64,000 nt of DNA from Gemmatimonadaceae bacterium (lineage in GTDB: Bacteria > Gemmatimonadota > Gemmatimonadetes > Gemmatimonadales > Gemmatimonadaceae): positions 124,001 to 188,000 of the forward strand of contig DATNEW010000019.1 in NCBI GenBank assembly GCA_035606695.1. The letters are read 5' to 3'. Positions 1 through 8,522 of this stretch are shown here, piece by piece. How positions within the stretch are numbered: the first letter of the stretch is position 1; each line of letters starts with the position of its first letter. The notes under the pieces are model-generated. The model searched no databases. It had not been told where the DNA came from and saw only the letters and a program-made list of their open reading frames with translations. The position numbers and the translations under genes were made by a program.

Positions 1-702
1 GATCCCTGCGACAAGTGCGAGGGAACGGGCGCCGAGCCGGGATCCAAGTCCGAGGTTTGTCGCACGTGCGCCGGCCACGGCGAAGTACGCCGAGCGCAAC
101 GCTCGTTCTTCGGGCAGTTCGTAACCGTGGCGCCGTGTCCAACGTGCCGTGGCGAAGGGCGCATCGTGCAGACGCCGTGCAAGAAGTGTCGCGGCGAGGG
201 ACGCATGCGCGTCGACCGCGAGGTCACGGTGCAGATTCCGGCGGGCGTCGCGACGGGCCAGTACATGACGCTGCGCGGCGTGGGCAACGCGGGCACGCGC
301 GGCGGTCCGCGCGGCGACATTCACGTGTTGTTCGAGGTGGCGGACGATCCGCGCTTCGAGCGCGACGGCGAGGATCTCTATACCGAGATGCTCGTGACGT
401 ACCCGCAGCTGGTGCTGGGCGCGGAGCTCAGCGCGCCCACCGTCGCGGGACACACGATGCTTACCGTACCCGCCGGCACGCAAAGCGGTCACGTGTTCCA
501 CTTGCGCGGGCGCGGATTGCCGCGAGTGAACGCGAACGGCACCGGCGACCTGCACGTTCGCGTGCAGCTCTGGACGCCCGATCGCATCACGGACGAAGAA
601 AAACACCTTCTCGCGCGACTCAACGAACTGCAGCCCGGCGTGCCGGTCGACGGCCGCGGCAAGGGCTTCTGGGCGAAGATGAAAGAAGCCCTCGGCGCGT
701 GA
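1..702 (+). CDS. dnaJ: Chaperone protein DnaJ, C-terminal part (partial at window start)
   Basis: Co-chaperone that hands unfolded proteins to DnaK and stimulates its ATPase in the cytoplasm. The reading frame is open from base 1, so the J domain and Gly/Phe linker lie outside the window. The 233 visible residues contain all four zinc modules (CDKCEGTG from residue 3, CRTCAGHG from 20, CPTCRGEG from 46, CKKCRGEG from 60). They are followed by the two beta-rich client-binding domains, including the typical PAGTQSG and LRGRGLP stretches. The stop at 700-702 overlaps the GTG start of prmA, the usual dnaJ-prmA-rsmE arrangement. Confidence 0.97.
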   Translation, partial: DPCDKCEGTGAEPGSKSEVCRTCAGHGEVRRAQRSFFGQFVTVAPCPTCRGEGRIVQTPCKKCRGEGRMRVDREVTVQIPAGVATGQYMTLRGVGNAGTRGGPRGDIHVLFEVADDPRFERDGEDLYTEMLVTYPQLVLGAELSAPTVAGHTMLTVPAGTQSGHVFHLRGRGLPRVNANGTGDLHVRVQLWTPDRITDEEKHLLARLNELQPGVPVDGRGKGFWAKMKEALGA

Positions 703-1532
703 CCGGCGATGCCGGGTGGGTAACCGTTCGCGTTGCTCCCGGCGCGCGTCGCGACGATGTGATGGCGGCGTTGTTCCATGCGGGCGCGCAAGGCATTCAA
801 GAGCTGGGTGACGCGCTCATCACGCACGTACCCGACCAGGAAACGGCCAACGGCCTCGCTTGCGCCGCGCTCGCGGTGAGCGACGACGTCCGCGTCGACA
901 CCGAGCCGCTGCCCGACGTGGATTGGTCCGAGCAGTGGAAGAAGAGCATTCGCGCGCAGGAGCTCGGCGCGCTCACAGTGGTGCCGCCGTGGCTTGCCGA
1001 CGGGCGCGACTTGGCGCGCACCATCGTGATCGAACCCGCGATGGCGTTCGGGACCGGCGAGCACGCCACGACGCGCGGCGTCATTCGCCTGATGCAAAAG
1101 CTCATACGCGGCGGCGAGCACGTCGCCGATCTCGGAGCGGGCAGCGCGGTGCTGGCGATCGCCGCGGTCAAACTTGGTGCGGCGCACGCGGCCGCGATCG
1201 AGATCGATCCGGACGCGATCGGCAATGCGGAAGAAAATGTGGAGCGCAACGGCGTGCGCGATCGCGTGCGCGTGATCGAGGGCAATGCCGCGACATTGCT
1301 TCCACTCGTCGCGCCGGTGGATCTCGTGCTCGCGAACATCATCTCGTCGGTGCTCACCGAGCTCCTGCCGGTGATCTCGCTGGCGCTCCGTGATGACGGT
1401 CACGCCATTCTGAGCGGCATTCTCCTGGCGGAACGTGAGGAGATGCAGCGCGTGCTCGGGGACGGCGGTTGGCGCATCGTCGACGAGGATTCCGAGGACG
1501 CCTGGTGGAGCGCGATGATCGCGCGCCGGTAG
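699..1532 (+). CDS. prmA: Ribosomal protein L11 methyltransferase PrmA
   Basis: SAM-dependent trimethylation of ribosomal protein L11. The open frame continues far upstream, but the Arg-rich upstream part only shadows dnaJ. I place the start at GTG 699, which forms a GTGA overlap with the dnaJ stop and gives 277 residues, close to the family size of about 290. Seen: the N-terminal substrate domain ending in DVDWSEQWKKS, the PrmA signature AFGTGEHATT, a SAM-binding DLGAGSAVLAIAA (the usual GSG is GSA here) and the LANII motif that stands for the catalytic NPPY-like loop. It overlaps rsmE by 28 bp. Confidence 0.95.
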   Translation: MTGDAGWVTVRVAPGARRDDVMAALFHAGAQGIQELGDALITHVPDQETANGLACAALAVSDDVRVDTEPLPDVDWSEQWKKSIRAQELGALTVVPPWLADGRDLARTIVIEPAMAFGTGEHATTRGVIRLMQKLIRGGEHVADLGAGSAVLAIAAVKLGAAHAAAIEIDPDAIGNAEENVERNGVRDRVRVIEGNAATLLPLVAPVDLVLANIISSVLTELLPVISLALRDDGHAILSGILLAEREEMQRVLGDGGWRIVDEDSEDAWWSAMIARR

Positions 1533-2269
1533 CGACCTTCTACGCGGACGGCGCGCTCGACGAAGGCACGACCGTCGAGCTGCCGGACAGCGTCGCGCAT
1601 CACGCGCGCGTCAAGCGATTGCAGCCAGGTGATCCCGTTCGCCTCACGAACGGCGCCGGCACGCTCGCCGACGCCACGCTCGATACGATCGCGAAATCGA
1701 GCTGCATAGCGACGATCGCGCGAACGGAGGCAGTGTCCCCGCCGCGCTCCATCCATCTCCGCGTCCCCATCGCCGATCGCGAGCGCATGTTGTGGCTGGC
1801 CGAGAAGACGACGGAGCTTGGGCTTTCGAGCTGGCAGGCCGTGCGGTGGACTCGATCGATGAGCGTGTCTCCACGCGGCGAGGGCGATGCGTTTCGCGCC
1901 AAGTTGCGCGCTCGCATGATCTCGGCGCTCGAGCAGTCGGGCGGGGCATGGCTGCCGAAACTGCTCGACGACACCGAGCCCAATGCGATCGATCTGCCGT
2001 CCGATGCGTTGCCGCTGGTACTCGACGTGAACGGCGGCGGTATCGCCGGACTGGGTGCGCTGTTGGCGATGACGGTCGCGTTCGGCCCGGAGGGTGGGTT
2101 CACGCCCGAGGAGCTGGCCGGCTTGCGCAACAACGGGTGGCGGCCGACGGCGCTCGCGGCGACGACGCTGCGGTTCGAGACGGCGGGCATCGCCGCCGTC
2201 GCCTGCCTGCGCGCAAAATCGTTAGCCTCGGCTAATGGTTTGAAGGACCAAATAGTTAGAGAGGACTAA
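1505..2269 (+). CDS. rsmE: 16S rRNA (uracil-1498-N3)-methyltransferase RsmE
   Basis: SPOUT-class enzyme that methylates U1498 of 16S rRNA. Start chosen at GTG 1505, inside the end of prmA, because the next residues (VATFYADG) match the PUA-like N-terminus of the family; this gives 254 residues. C-terminal knot motifs are clear: AFGPEGGFTPEE (SAM loop) and TLRFETAGIAAV (the LRxETA motif). It follows prmA as in many genomes and ends 3 bp before the HIT gene. No odd features. Confidence 0.93.
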   Translation: MERDDRAPVATFYADGALDEGTTVELPDSVAHHARVKRLQPGDPVRLTNGAGTLADATLDTIAKSSCIATIARTEAVSPPRSIHLRVPIADRERMLWLAEKTTELGLSSWQAVRWTRSMSVSPRGEGDAFRAKLRARMISALEQSGGAWLPKLLDDTEPNAIDLPSDALPLVLDVNGGGIAGLGALLAMTVAFGPEGGFTPEELAGLRNNGWRPTALAATTLRFETAGIAAVACLRAKSLASANGLKDQIVRED

Positions 2270-2272
2270 CGA

Positions 2273-2614
2273 ATGGCCGACGACTGTCTCTTCTGCCGCA
2301 TCGTACGCCACGAGATCCCCGCGAAGCTCGTTCGGGAGGATGCGGACTGCATCGCGTTTCGCGACATCAACCCGCAGGCGCCGGTGCACGTGCTGGTGGT
2401 GCCGCGCGAGCATGTCGCGTCGCTCAACGACGCGAAGGACGCGGCGATGATCGGCCGTCTGTCGCTCATTGCGGCCGAGATCGCCAGGGCGGAAGGGATC
2501 GCCGAGTCGGGCTACCGGACCGTGATCAACACCAATGGAGCGGCCGGCCAGACGGTGTTCCACATCCATCTGCACCTTTTGGGCGGCCGGGACATGGGTT
2601 GGCCGCCCGGGTAA
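2273..2614 (+). CDS. HIT family purine nucleoside phosphoramidase (HinT-like)
   Basis: Small cytosolic nucleotide hydrolase of the HIT superfamily (113 residues, normal for HinT). The N-terminal CLFCRI motif with two cysteines, the VPREH strand and the catalytic histidine triad in TVFHIHLHLLGG are all visible. The start ATG follows the rsmE stop by 3 bp. An 8-bp perfect inverted repeat (GGGCGGCC at 2581-2588, GGCCGCCC at 2601-2608) overlaps the last codons. It could form a 3'-end hairpin but has no U-run. Confidence 0.94.
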   Translation: MADDCLFCRIVRHEIPAKLVREDADCIAFRDINPQAPVHVLVVPREHVASLNDAKDAAMIGRLSLIAAEIARAEGIAESGYRTVINTNGAAGQTVFHIHLHLLGGRDMGWPPG

Positions 2615-2637
2615 CGCCCATACGCCCATACGCCCGT
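2614..2637. repeat. Short tandem repeat, three ACGCCCAT-type units
   Basis: Three 8-bp units (ACGCCCAT, ACGCCCAT, ACGCCCGT) directly after the HIT stop codon. This is one of several CGCCCA-rich short arrays in the window; see also 5456, 10776, 52667 and 63772. Confidence 0.8.
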
Positions 2638-2666
2638 TGACAACCGTCGCCTTCGCCAGGTAAGTT
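2637..2666 (+). promoter_or_regulatory. Candidate housekeeping-sigma promoter for rpsU
   Basis: A perfect -35 hexamer TTGACA (2637-2642) is followed after 18 bp by TAAGTT (2661-2666), a moderate -10. It lies in the 109-bp gap before rpsU, where the sequence is locally less GC-rich. Transcription from here would read rpsU and yqeY. Prediction from consensus only. Confidence 0.5.
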
Positions 2667-2723
2667 ACACGGCTATCCATACTTAACAGGCGTCGACCAA
2701 CGCCACGAAGGGGGGAATCGAGT

Positions 2724-2912
2724 TTGTCGGAAGTCATCATCCACGACGATGAGAACTTTGAGCGCGCGCTCAAGCGGTTCAAGAAGAAGTGCGAGAAGGC
2801 TGGGATCCTGTCCGATCTCCGCAAGCACCGCCACTATGAAAAGCCGAGCGAGCGCCGGAAGCGGAAAATGAATGCCGCCATCCGGAAGAATCGTCGCAGC
2901 CGTCACGGCTAG
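2724..2912 (+). CDS. rpsU: 30S ribosomal protein bS21
   Basis: Small basic ribosomal protein involved in translation initiation. 62 residues with the typical opening (I/V)[23 protein letters not shown] and an Arg/Lys-rich tail. The start is TTG at 2724, preceded by an A/G-rich Shine-Dalgarno (AAGGGGGGAA at 2709-2718). No ATG lies upstream in frame that would fit the family. It is followed 12 bp later by yqeY, the conserved rpsU-yqeY pairing. Confidence 0.95.
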   Translation: MSEVIIHDDENFERALKRFKKKCEKAGILSDLRKHRHYEKPSERRKRKMNAAIRKNRRSRHG

Positions 2913-2924
2913 GCTGTAACGGCA

Positions 2925-3365
2925 ATGGCTCCACTGCTCGACCAGCTGCAGTCCGACCTGAACACCGCGCGTAAAGCGCAGCAGAAGGGTCAGGTGTTGC
3001 TCCTGGGCACGATCATCGCCGACGTGCGCAATCGCGAGATCGAGCTGAAGCGCCCGCTCGCCGACGACGACGTCGTCGACGTGCTGCGCAAAGGCATCAA
3101 GAAGCGTCGCGAATCGATCGAGATGTACGACAAGGGTGGCCGGGCCGATCTCGCGGCCACCGAGCGCACGGAAGTCGAGGCGCTCGGCAAGTATCTCCCG
3201 GCTGAAGTGAGCGCCGACGAGATTCGCGCCGCGGTCGTCGCCGCCATCAAGGGCGGCGCCACGAACGTAGGTGCCGTCATGGGCAAAGTGATGGGCCAGT
3301 TCAAGGGCCGCGCGGAAGGCGGAACGATCAACGCGATCGTCCGCGAGGAGCTGGCGAAGCAGTAA
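2925..3365 (+). CDS. yqeY: GatB/YqeY domain-containing protein
   Basis: 146-residue protein of the YqeY family, related to the tail domain of the GatB amidotransferase subunit; the cellular role is unclear. The family helical pattern is visible: DQLQSDLNTARKAQQK, later KRRESIEMYDKGGRADLA, KYLPAEVSADEI and the C-terminal GAVMGKVMGQFKGRAEG. Position after rpsU supports the call. It is followed by a dispersed repeat element rather than by a close gene. Confidence 0.92.
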   Translation: MAPLLDQLQSDLNTARKAQQKGQVLLLGTIIADVRNREIELKRPLADDDVVDVLRKGIKKRRESIEMYDKGGRADLAATERTEVEALGKYLPAEVSADEIRAAVVAAIKGGATNVGAVMGKVMGQFKGRAEGGTINAIVREELAKQ

Positions 3366-3369
3366 GCCC

Positions 3370-3516
3370 TGTCATCCTGAGGGAGCATAGCGACCGAAGG
3401 ACTCCTGTGCGTCGCGGAGAGCGCTCCGTAGCGACAGGGGTCCTTCGCTTCGTTCAGGATGACAGATTGGCCGCAGCGAACGGAGGTCCCTTCGCGCTTC
3501 GCGCTCAGGATGACAG
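3370..3516. repeat. Dispersed GTCATCCTGAG-type element between yqeY and mutS2
   Basis: The 5' end CTGTCATCCTGA (3369-3380) is the exact inverse complement of TCAGGATGACAG at 3505-3516. A second internal copy of the right end sits at 3454-3465, so the element seems to carry two right halves. The interior has the typical GAAGGA / GGTCCTTCGC arms. Similar elements occur at 29909, 34260, 41131 and 47344. It ends 10 bp before the mutS2 start. Confidence 0.85.
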
Positions 3517-3526
3517 CTTTACAGTG

Positions 3527-5920
3527 ATGAACGCGCACGCCCTCTCCATCCTCGAGCTGCCCAAGGTCCTCGATGTCGTCGCCGGGTTTGCGACGTCGGA
3601 CCCGGGTGCCGCGCGCGTACGCGAATTGTCGCCGAGCGTCGACCGCGACTGGCTCGATCGCGAACACGCGCGCGTCGCCGCGATGCGCTCCGCCATTCAG
3701 GGCGACGAGCCATGGCATCCCGACCCAACCCCTGATCTGAGCGGACCGCTCGGCCGCTTGCGCGTCGAAGGCAGCATGTGGACCGGGCAGGAGCTGATCG
3801 CCGGCGCTACGCTGCTGCGTTCCTCCCGGCGCACCCAGCTTGCCCTGCGCGATGCCAGGCGCGCGGCGATCGTGCGCGCGGTGCTCGCGCCGCTCATCGA
3901 CGCGCTCGTTGCATTCCCGACGCTCGAGGAGCGCATCGAACGGACTGTGCAGGAGGACGGAACCGTCAAGGACGACGCGTCGCCTGCGCTGCGGCGCATT
4001 CGCAACGAGCTGCGCTCCATGCAAGGCGAGCTCGTTCGCATTCTCGAGCGTGAGATGTCGCGGCTCGAGCCACACCATCGCGTCGCGGACATGTCCGTCA
4101 CCATGCGCAACGGGCGATTCGTCATTCCCGTGCGCCGCGGCGGGCACACGGTCGTCGGCGGCATCGTGCACGACACCTCGGCGTCGGGCGGTACGCTGTT
4201 CGTCGAGCCACCGGCCGCGGTGCAGTTCGGCAATCGCATGCGCGAGCTCGAGGCGGACGAGTTCGAGGAAGTCGAGCGTATCCTGCGCGCGCTCACCGAC
4301 GAGTTGCGTCCGCGGCGCACCGAGATCATCGCGGCGCTCGATGCGCTCGTGGAGCTCGATTCGCTCTTCGCGCGCGCGCGGTTTGGTCACACCTACGCCT
4401 GCGCGCCGGCGACGCTCGTGCGCGCGAGCGAGGGTTTCGAGATTCATAATGGGCGGCATCCGCTCTTGCTCGCGCAGGGCGCGGACGTCGTCCCGTTCGA
4501 TCTGGCGATGTCGCCGGGCGAGCGAACGCTGCTCGTCTCCGGCCCGAACACCGGTGGCAAGACGGTGCTGCTCAAAGCGCTCGGCCTCATCTCGGCGCTC
4601 GCGCAGTCGGGCATTCCAGCTCCCGTCGGCCCCGAGAGTCGCATTCCGATGTTCGACAATGCCTTCGCGGACGTCGGCGACGAACAGTCGATCGAAGCGA
4701 GCCTCTCGACGTTCAGCGCGCATCTCAAGAATCTCGCGGAGATTCTTCGCCTCGCGACCGCCGACTCTCTGGTGCTGATCGACGAGCTGGGGTCCGGTAC
4801 GGATCCCGTCGAAGGAGCGGCGCTCGGCTGGGCGATTCTCGAGGACCTGACGTCGCGCGGGACGATGACGGTCGCCACGACGCATTTGGGAACACTCAAG
4901 GAGCTCGCCGGCCGAGTCGACGGCGTCGTGAACGCGTCACTCCAGTTCGACGCCGTGGCGCTCGCGCCGACGTATCGATTGATCAAAGGCATTCCAGGGC
5001 GATCGTACGGCATTTCGATCGCGCGGCGGTTGAACCTGCCCGCCCAGGTCGTCACGCGCGCCGAAGAACGATTGCCCCAGCACGAACGTGACGTGGCGGC
5101 GCTCATCGAGCAATTGGAGAAGCGCGACGAAGAGTTGAAGCGTCGCGAGTCGGAGACGGCGAAGATTCTCGACGATGCGCGCACACGCATTGCCGAGGTA
5201 TCGAAGCGCGAACGCACCGTGCGCGAGCGCGAACGCGTCGCCGAAAAGTCCGCGCGCCAGGACGCGCGACGTTATCTGCTCGACGCGCGCGCCGAGATCG
5301 ACAAGACGATCAAGTCGCTCAAGGCGGCGAGCGCCGAGGCGGTGGAAGAAGCCGGTCGCGAGGCACGCCGCCGCGCCGAAGAACTGGCTGCGCAGCAAAG
5401 CGCTCAGCTCGACCGTCTCGAGCGCGAGGAAGCGAACGTCGCTCGCCGACAGCAAGCGCCCATCGCCCAACGCCCAACGCCCGTCTCTATCGGCGACACC
5501 GTCGAAGTCGGCACTCTCGATGGAAAAATTGGTCGCGTGCTCGAGCTGCGCGATGACGACGCCATCGTGGCGATGGGTGCGATCAAGCTCACCGTGCCGC
5601 GGAAATCGCTCACGCGCAGCGACCAGTCGCCTCAAGAGCTGGTGAACGTCTGGACAGGCGACATTCCCGAGGTGCACGTTCCCACCGAGATCGACTTGCG
5701 CGGGCTGCGGCCTGACGAAGCAGAAGGGGTTGTGCTTCAGGCGCTCGATGCCGCGGTGAGCGCGGATCTCAAGAGCCTCCGAATCATTCACGGCAAGGGA
5801 ACCGGTGTGTTGCGCGATCGCGTCGCCGAAATGTTGCGCAAGGACACGCGAGTGCGCGAGTTCCGGCTCGGCGCGTGGAACGAAGGCGGCGCGGGCGTCA
5901 CGCTCGCGATGTTCGCGTGA
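3527..5920 (+). CDS. mutS2: Endonuclease MutS2 (ribosome-rescue/anti-recombination ATPase)
   Basis: MutS2 proteins bind branched DNA or collided ribosomes; they lack the mismatch-recognition domain. Start at ATG 3527 (GTG 3524 is also in frame); the longer open frame upstream only reads through the repeat element. 797 residues, normal. Domains: MutS core, Walker A GPNTGGKT near residue 340, Walker B VLIDELGSGTDP near 415, a charged coiled coil about 530-660, and a C-terminal Smr nuclease domain with IDLRGL near 722 and HGKGTGVLR near 755. An APIAQRPTP stretch around residue 645-655 is encoded by a CGCCCA tandem repeat. The stop overlaps dnaG. Confidence 0.96.
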   Translation: MNAHALSILELPKVLDVVAGFATSDPGAARVRELSPSVDRDWLDREHARVAAMRSAIQGDEPWHPDPTPDLSGPLGRLRVEGSMWTGQELIAGATLLRSSRRTQLALRDARRAAIVRAVLAPLIDALVAFPTLEERIERTVQEDGTVKDDASPALRRIRNELRSMQGELVRILEREMSRLEPHHRVADMSVTMRNGRFVIPVRRGGHTVVGGIVHDTSASGGTLFVEPPAAVQFGNRMRELEADEFEEVERILRALTDELRPRRTEIIAALDALVELDSLFARARFGHTYACAPATLVRASEGFEIHNGRHPLLLAQGADVVPFDLAMSPGERTLLVSGPNTGGKTVLLKALGLISALAQSGIPAPVGPESRIPMFDNAFADVGDEQSIEASLSTFSAHLKNLAEILRLATADSLVLIDELGSGTDPVEGAALGWAILEDLTSRGTMTVATTHLGTLKELAGRVDGVVNASLQFDAVALAPTYRLIKGIPGRSYGISIARRLNLPAQVVTRAEERLPQHERDVAALIEQLEKRDEELKRRESETAKILDDARTRIAEVSKRERTVRERERVAEKSARQDARRYLLDARAEIDKTIKSLKAASAEAVEEAGREARRRAEELAAQQSAQLDRLEREEANVARRQQAPIAQRPTPVSIGDTVEVGTLDGKIGRVLELRDDDAIVAMGAIKLTVPRKSLTRSDQSPQELVNVWTGDIPEVHVPTEIDLRGLRPDEAEGVVLQALDAAVSADLKSLRIIHGKGTGVLRDRVAEMLRKDTRVREFRLGAWNEGGAGVTLAMFA
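5456..5483. repeat. Heptamer tandem repeat inside mutS2
   Basis: Four 7-bp units (GCGCCCA, TCGCCCA, ACGCCCA, ACGCCCG) in frame in the linker between the MutS2 coiled coil and the Smr part. It belongs to the same family of short arrays as 2614, 10776, 52667 and 63772. Confidence 0.85.
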
Positions 5921-7731
5921 TTCCTGACGACGTCGTCGATCGCGTTCGTGACGAGTCGGACATCGTCTCGATCATCGGCGAATTCGTGAAGCTCAAGCGC
6001 GTCGGCACCAGCTTTCGCGGACCGTGTCCGTTTCATCACGGAAAGAATCCCAACTTCGCCGTGACCGATCGCGGATACCACTGCTTCAAGTGCGGCGAGT
6101 CGGGCGACGTGTTCACGTTCGTGCAGAAGCATCTCGGGCTCGACTTCGTCGAATCGGTGAAATGGGTCGGCGCGCGGTCCGGCGTCGAGGTGCACGAGGT
6201 CGCGCGTCGTACCGAAGAACGCGACCGGCGCGAGCCGCTCTGGGAAGTCAACGCGTCGGCGGCGGATTTCTTTCGGACACAGCTCTGGGAATCGCCTGCG
6301 GCGAAGCACGCGCGCGACTATCTCGCGTCGCGCGGACTCTCGCGCGACGAGGCCGATCGATTCGGACTCGGCTATGCGCCGCGCGACCCAAACGCGATGC
6401 GTGAGGCGCTCGCCGCGTTGGGCTTTGACGACGACCGACAGATCGCCGCCGGTGTGCTCAGGGCAAGCGAAGATCGCCCCGAGCCGCGCGCGCGCTTTCG
6501 CGATCGGCTCATGTTCCCCATTTACGACATCCAGAGTCACGTGGTGGGATTCGGCGGCCGCGTGCTCGGCGAGGGCGAGCCCAAGTATCTCAACTCGGCC
6601 GAGTCGGACGTCTTCGCCAAACGCAACTTGTTGTATGGTCTGAACTGGGCGAAACAGGCGATTCGGAAGGCAGATCGGCTGATCATCGTCGAAGGGTACT
6701 TCGACGCGATTCGCCTCATGCTCGCGGGCATCACCGAGGCGGTGGCGCCGCTCGGCACCGCACTGACGGAACAACAAGCGGCGCTCGTGCGGAAATACAC
6801 GACGAATGTCTTCCTGCTGTACGACAGCGATCAGGCCGGACTGAAAGCGACGTTTCGCTCGGGCGATGTGCTATTGGCGGCGGGCGTGAATGCGCGGGTC
6901 ATCACGCTGCCCGAAGGCGAGGACCCCGACACGTACGTCGCGAAGTCCGGCGCCGAGGGATTCGAGAAAGCCGCCGCCGCATCCGTCGACGTCTTCGACC
7001 GGAAGATCCAACTCCTCGAGCGCGGCGGTTGGTTCGCTGATCTCCGGCGGAAGCGCGCCGCGCTGGACAAGCTGCTGCCGACCATTCGCATCACGAGCGA
7101 TCAACTGCTGCGCGACCTGTACATCGCCCGGACGTCCGAAGTCGCGGGCATCGCTCGCGAGGCGCTGGTGCGCGAGCTCGCGACCGCGCCGCGGGAACGG
7201 CGAACGCCGATCGAAACCGGCGGACCGCCGCCCGACGAAGGGACCGAGGTCTCCGTCCGTCGCCAGGACCGCCGTGTCGATCATAGGGCCGTTGCCGTTC
7301 GCGCCGAGCGTGAGCTGGTGCGAATGCTGCTGCATCAGCGGCGGTTCGTGGAGACCGCGGCCGAACGAATCGGCGCGGACGCGTTTGCCGATTCGGCATA
7401 TCAGGCGATCTTCAAGGAGCTGACGACGGACGATCCGGACAAAGGGGTCGACGAGATCGCCGCGGGGCTCGACGACGACGCGACCGAGGTGTTGCAGGAG
7501 TTGATGGACGAGCATGGCGGAATCGACCTCGCCGAGGGCGTCATCGGCGATAGTATCAACTCGCTGCTCGCGCGGGAGATCGACGCGCGGTTGTCCGAGC
7601 TCGACCGACTGCTGCCCCTGGCGCCGGAAGCGGAAAAGGATGCGCTGATCGCCGAGAAGCAGCGTCTCGCCGCCGAGATGCACGCGCTGGGCAAGCCGCG
7701 CTGGAAGGGCTTCACTCGCAGTCGTCAATAA
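5917..7731 (+). CDS. dnaG: DNA primase DnaG
   Basis: Synthesises RNA primers for replication at the fork, working with the replicative helicase. Start taken as GTG 5917 (GTGA overlap with mutS2), giving 604 residues beginning MIPDDVVDRVRDESDIVSII, the typical DnaG opening. The CHC2 zinc site is C37-x2-H40 ... C56-x2-C59. The TOPRIM core has E259 in IIVEGYFDAI and D303/D305 in LLYDSDQAG. The C-terminal helicase-binding region is present. No rpoD follows it here, unlike the classical macromolecular-synthesis operon. Confidence 0.96.
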   Translation: MIPDDVVDRVRDESDIVSIIGEFVKLKRVGTSFRGPCPFHHGKNPNFAVTDRGYHCFKCGESGDVFTFVQKHLGLDFVESVKWVGARSGVEVHEVARRTEERDRREPLWEVNASAADFFRTQLWESPAAKHARDYLASRGLSRDEADRFGLGYAPRDPNAMREALAALGFDDDRQIAAGVLRASEDRPEPRARFRDRLMFPIYDIQSHVVGFGGRVLGEGEPKYLNSAESDVFAKRNLLYGLNWAKQAIRKADRLIIVEGYFDAIRLMLAGITEAVAPLGTALTEQQAALVRKYTTNVFLLYDSDQAGLKATFRSGDVLLAAGVNARVITLPEGEDPDTYVAKSGAEGFEKAAAASVDVFDRKIQLLERGGWFADLRRKRAALDKLLPTIRITSDQLLRDLYIARTSEVAGIAREALVRELATAPRERRTPIETGGPPPDEGTEVSVRRQDRRVDHRAVAVRAERELVRMLLHQRRFVETAAERIGADAFADSAYQAIFKELTTDDPDKGVDEIAAGLDDDATEVLQELMDEHGGIDLAEGVIGDSINSLLAREIDARLSELDRLLPLAPEAEKDALIAEKQRLAAEMHALGKPRWKGFTRSRQ

Positions 7732-7779
7732 TCTCGTAGATTAGTAGATACCGTTTTCGCTCAGCCCGGAGATTTTCAC

Positions 7780-8484
7780 GTGCATTCAGACGTCGTCGCA
7801 CTGCTGGCCGTCCAGGAAGACGATCTCACCATTCACGATCTCGAGACGAAGCTGGCCGCGTTGCGACCTCGCCTCGATGCACTGGCGAAGGAGCGCGACA
7901 AGGCGCTGGCCGGACTGCAACAGGCCAAGCAGACGGCGGATTCGGAAGAGAAGCGGCGCGCCGACGTCGCGACGCGCGTGGCGCAGCACAAGGCGCTGCA
8001 CGAGAAGCATCAGCAGGCGCTGAACAACATCACGTCGATGCGCGAAGCGACCGCCGCGACCGCCCAGCTCGAGCAGGCGAAGCGCATGATCGACGAAGAC
8101 GAGCGCGAGCTAGCCTCGATCGGGCAGCGATTGCAGGAAGCCCACCGCATCGTCGACGAACGACAGCAGCAGGCGGACGAGCTGGAACGCGCGCAGGCCC
8201 AGGCGCAGGCGACGCTCTCGACCGAGCAGGAGGAGATCGAGAATCAGCTCACCGCCGCGCGCCGCGTGCGACAGGGTAAAGTCGAGAAGGTCCCGCGCAG
8301 CTTGTTGTCACAGTACGAGCGGATTCGTTCGCGCAAGCGCGTCCATGCGGTGTATCCGCTCAACGGACAGTCGTGCGGAAACTGTGACACCGTCATTCCG
8401 CTGCAGCGCCGCGCCGCGATGACGGGCAGCTCGCGCACCGAAGTGTGTGAGGAATGCGGAGTGATGTTGTACGCAACGGAATGA
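7780..8484 (+). CDS. Coiled-coil protein with C-terminal C4 zinc ribbon (COG1579-like)
   Basis: 234-residue cytosolic protein: a long charged, Gln-rich coiled coil (about residues 15-170) followed by a zinc ribbon with CGNC and CEEC pairs. This architecture matches the widespread COG1579 family, whose function is poorly known and which has been linked to nucleic-acid or secretion-related roles. Start GTG 7780 with GGAG eight bases upstream. It lies between dnaG and recJ, which hints at a DNA-related context but proves nothing. Confidence 0.85.
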   Translation: MHSDVVALLAVQEDDLTIHDLETKLAALRPRLDALAKERDKALAGLQQAKQTADSEEKRRADVATRVAQHKALHEKHQQALNNITSMREATAATAQLEQAKRMIDEDERELASIGQRLQEAHRIVDERQQQADELERAQAQAQATLSTEQEEIENQLTAARRVRQGKVEKVPRSLLSQYERIRSRKRVHAVYPLNGQSCGNCDTVIPLQRRAAMTGSSRTEVCEECGVMLYATE

Positions 8485-8522
8485 TGGTTGTTGGTGCTGT
8501 TGACGGCCGATAGCTTTCGCGC

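Noticed and set aside
15-698. Long open frame upstream of prmA on the same frame (Arg-rich)
   Set aside because: It overlaps dnaJ in another frame, has no known motif, and the composition is typical of a GC-rich shadow frame. The PrmA homology starts near 699.
2990-4885. 631-residue antisense frame opposite yqeY and mutS2
   Set aside because: Arg/His/Asp-rich shadow of the mutS2 codons, reads through the repeat element, no motif; the sense strand encodes conserved proteins.
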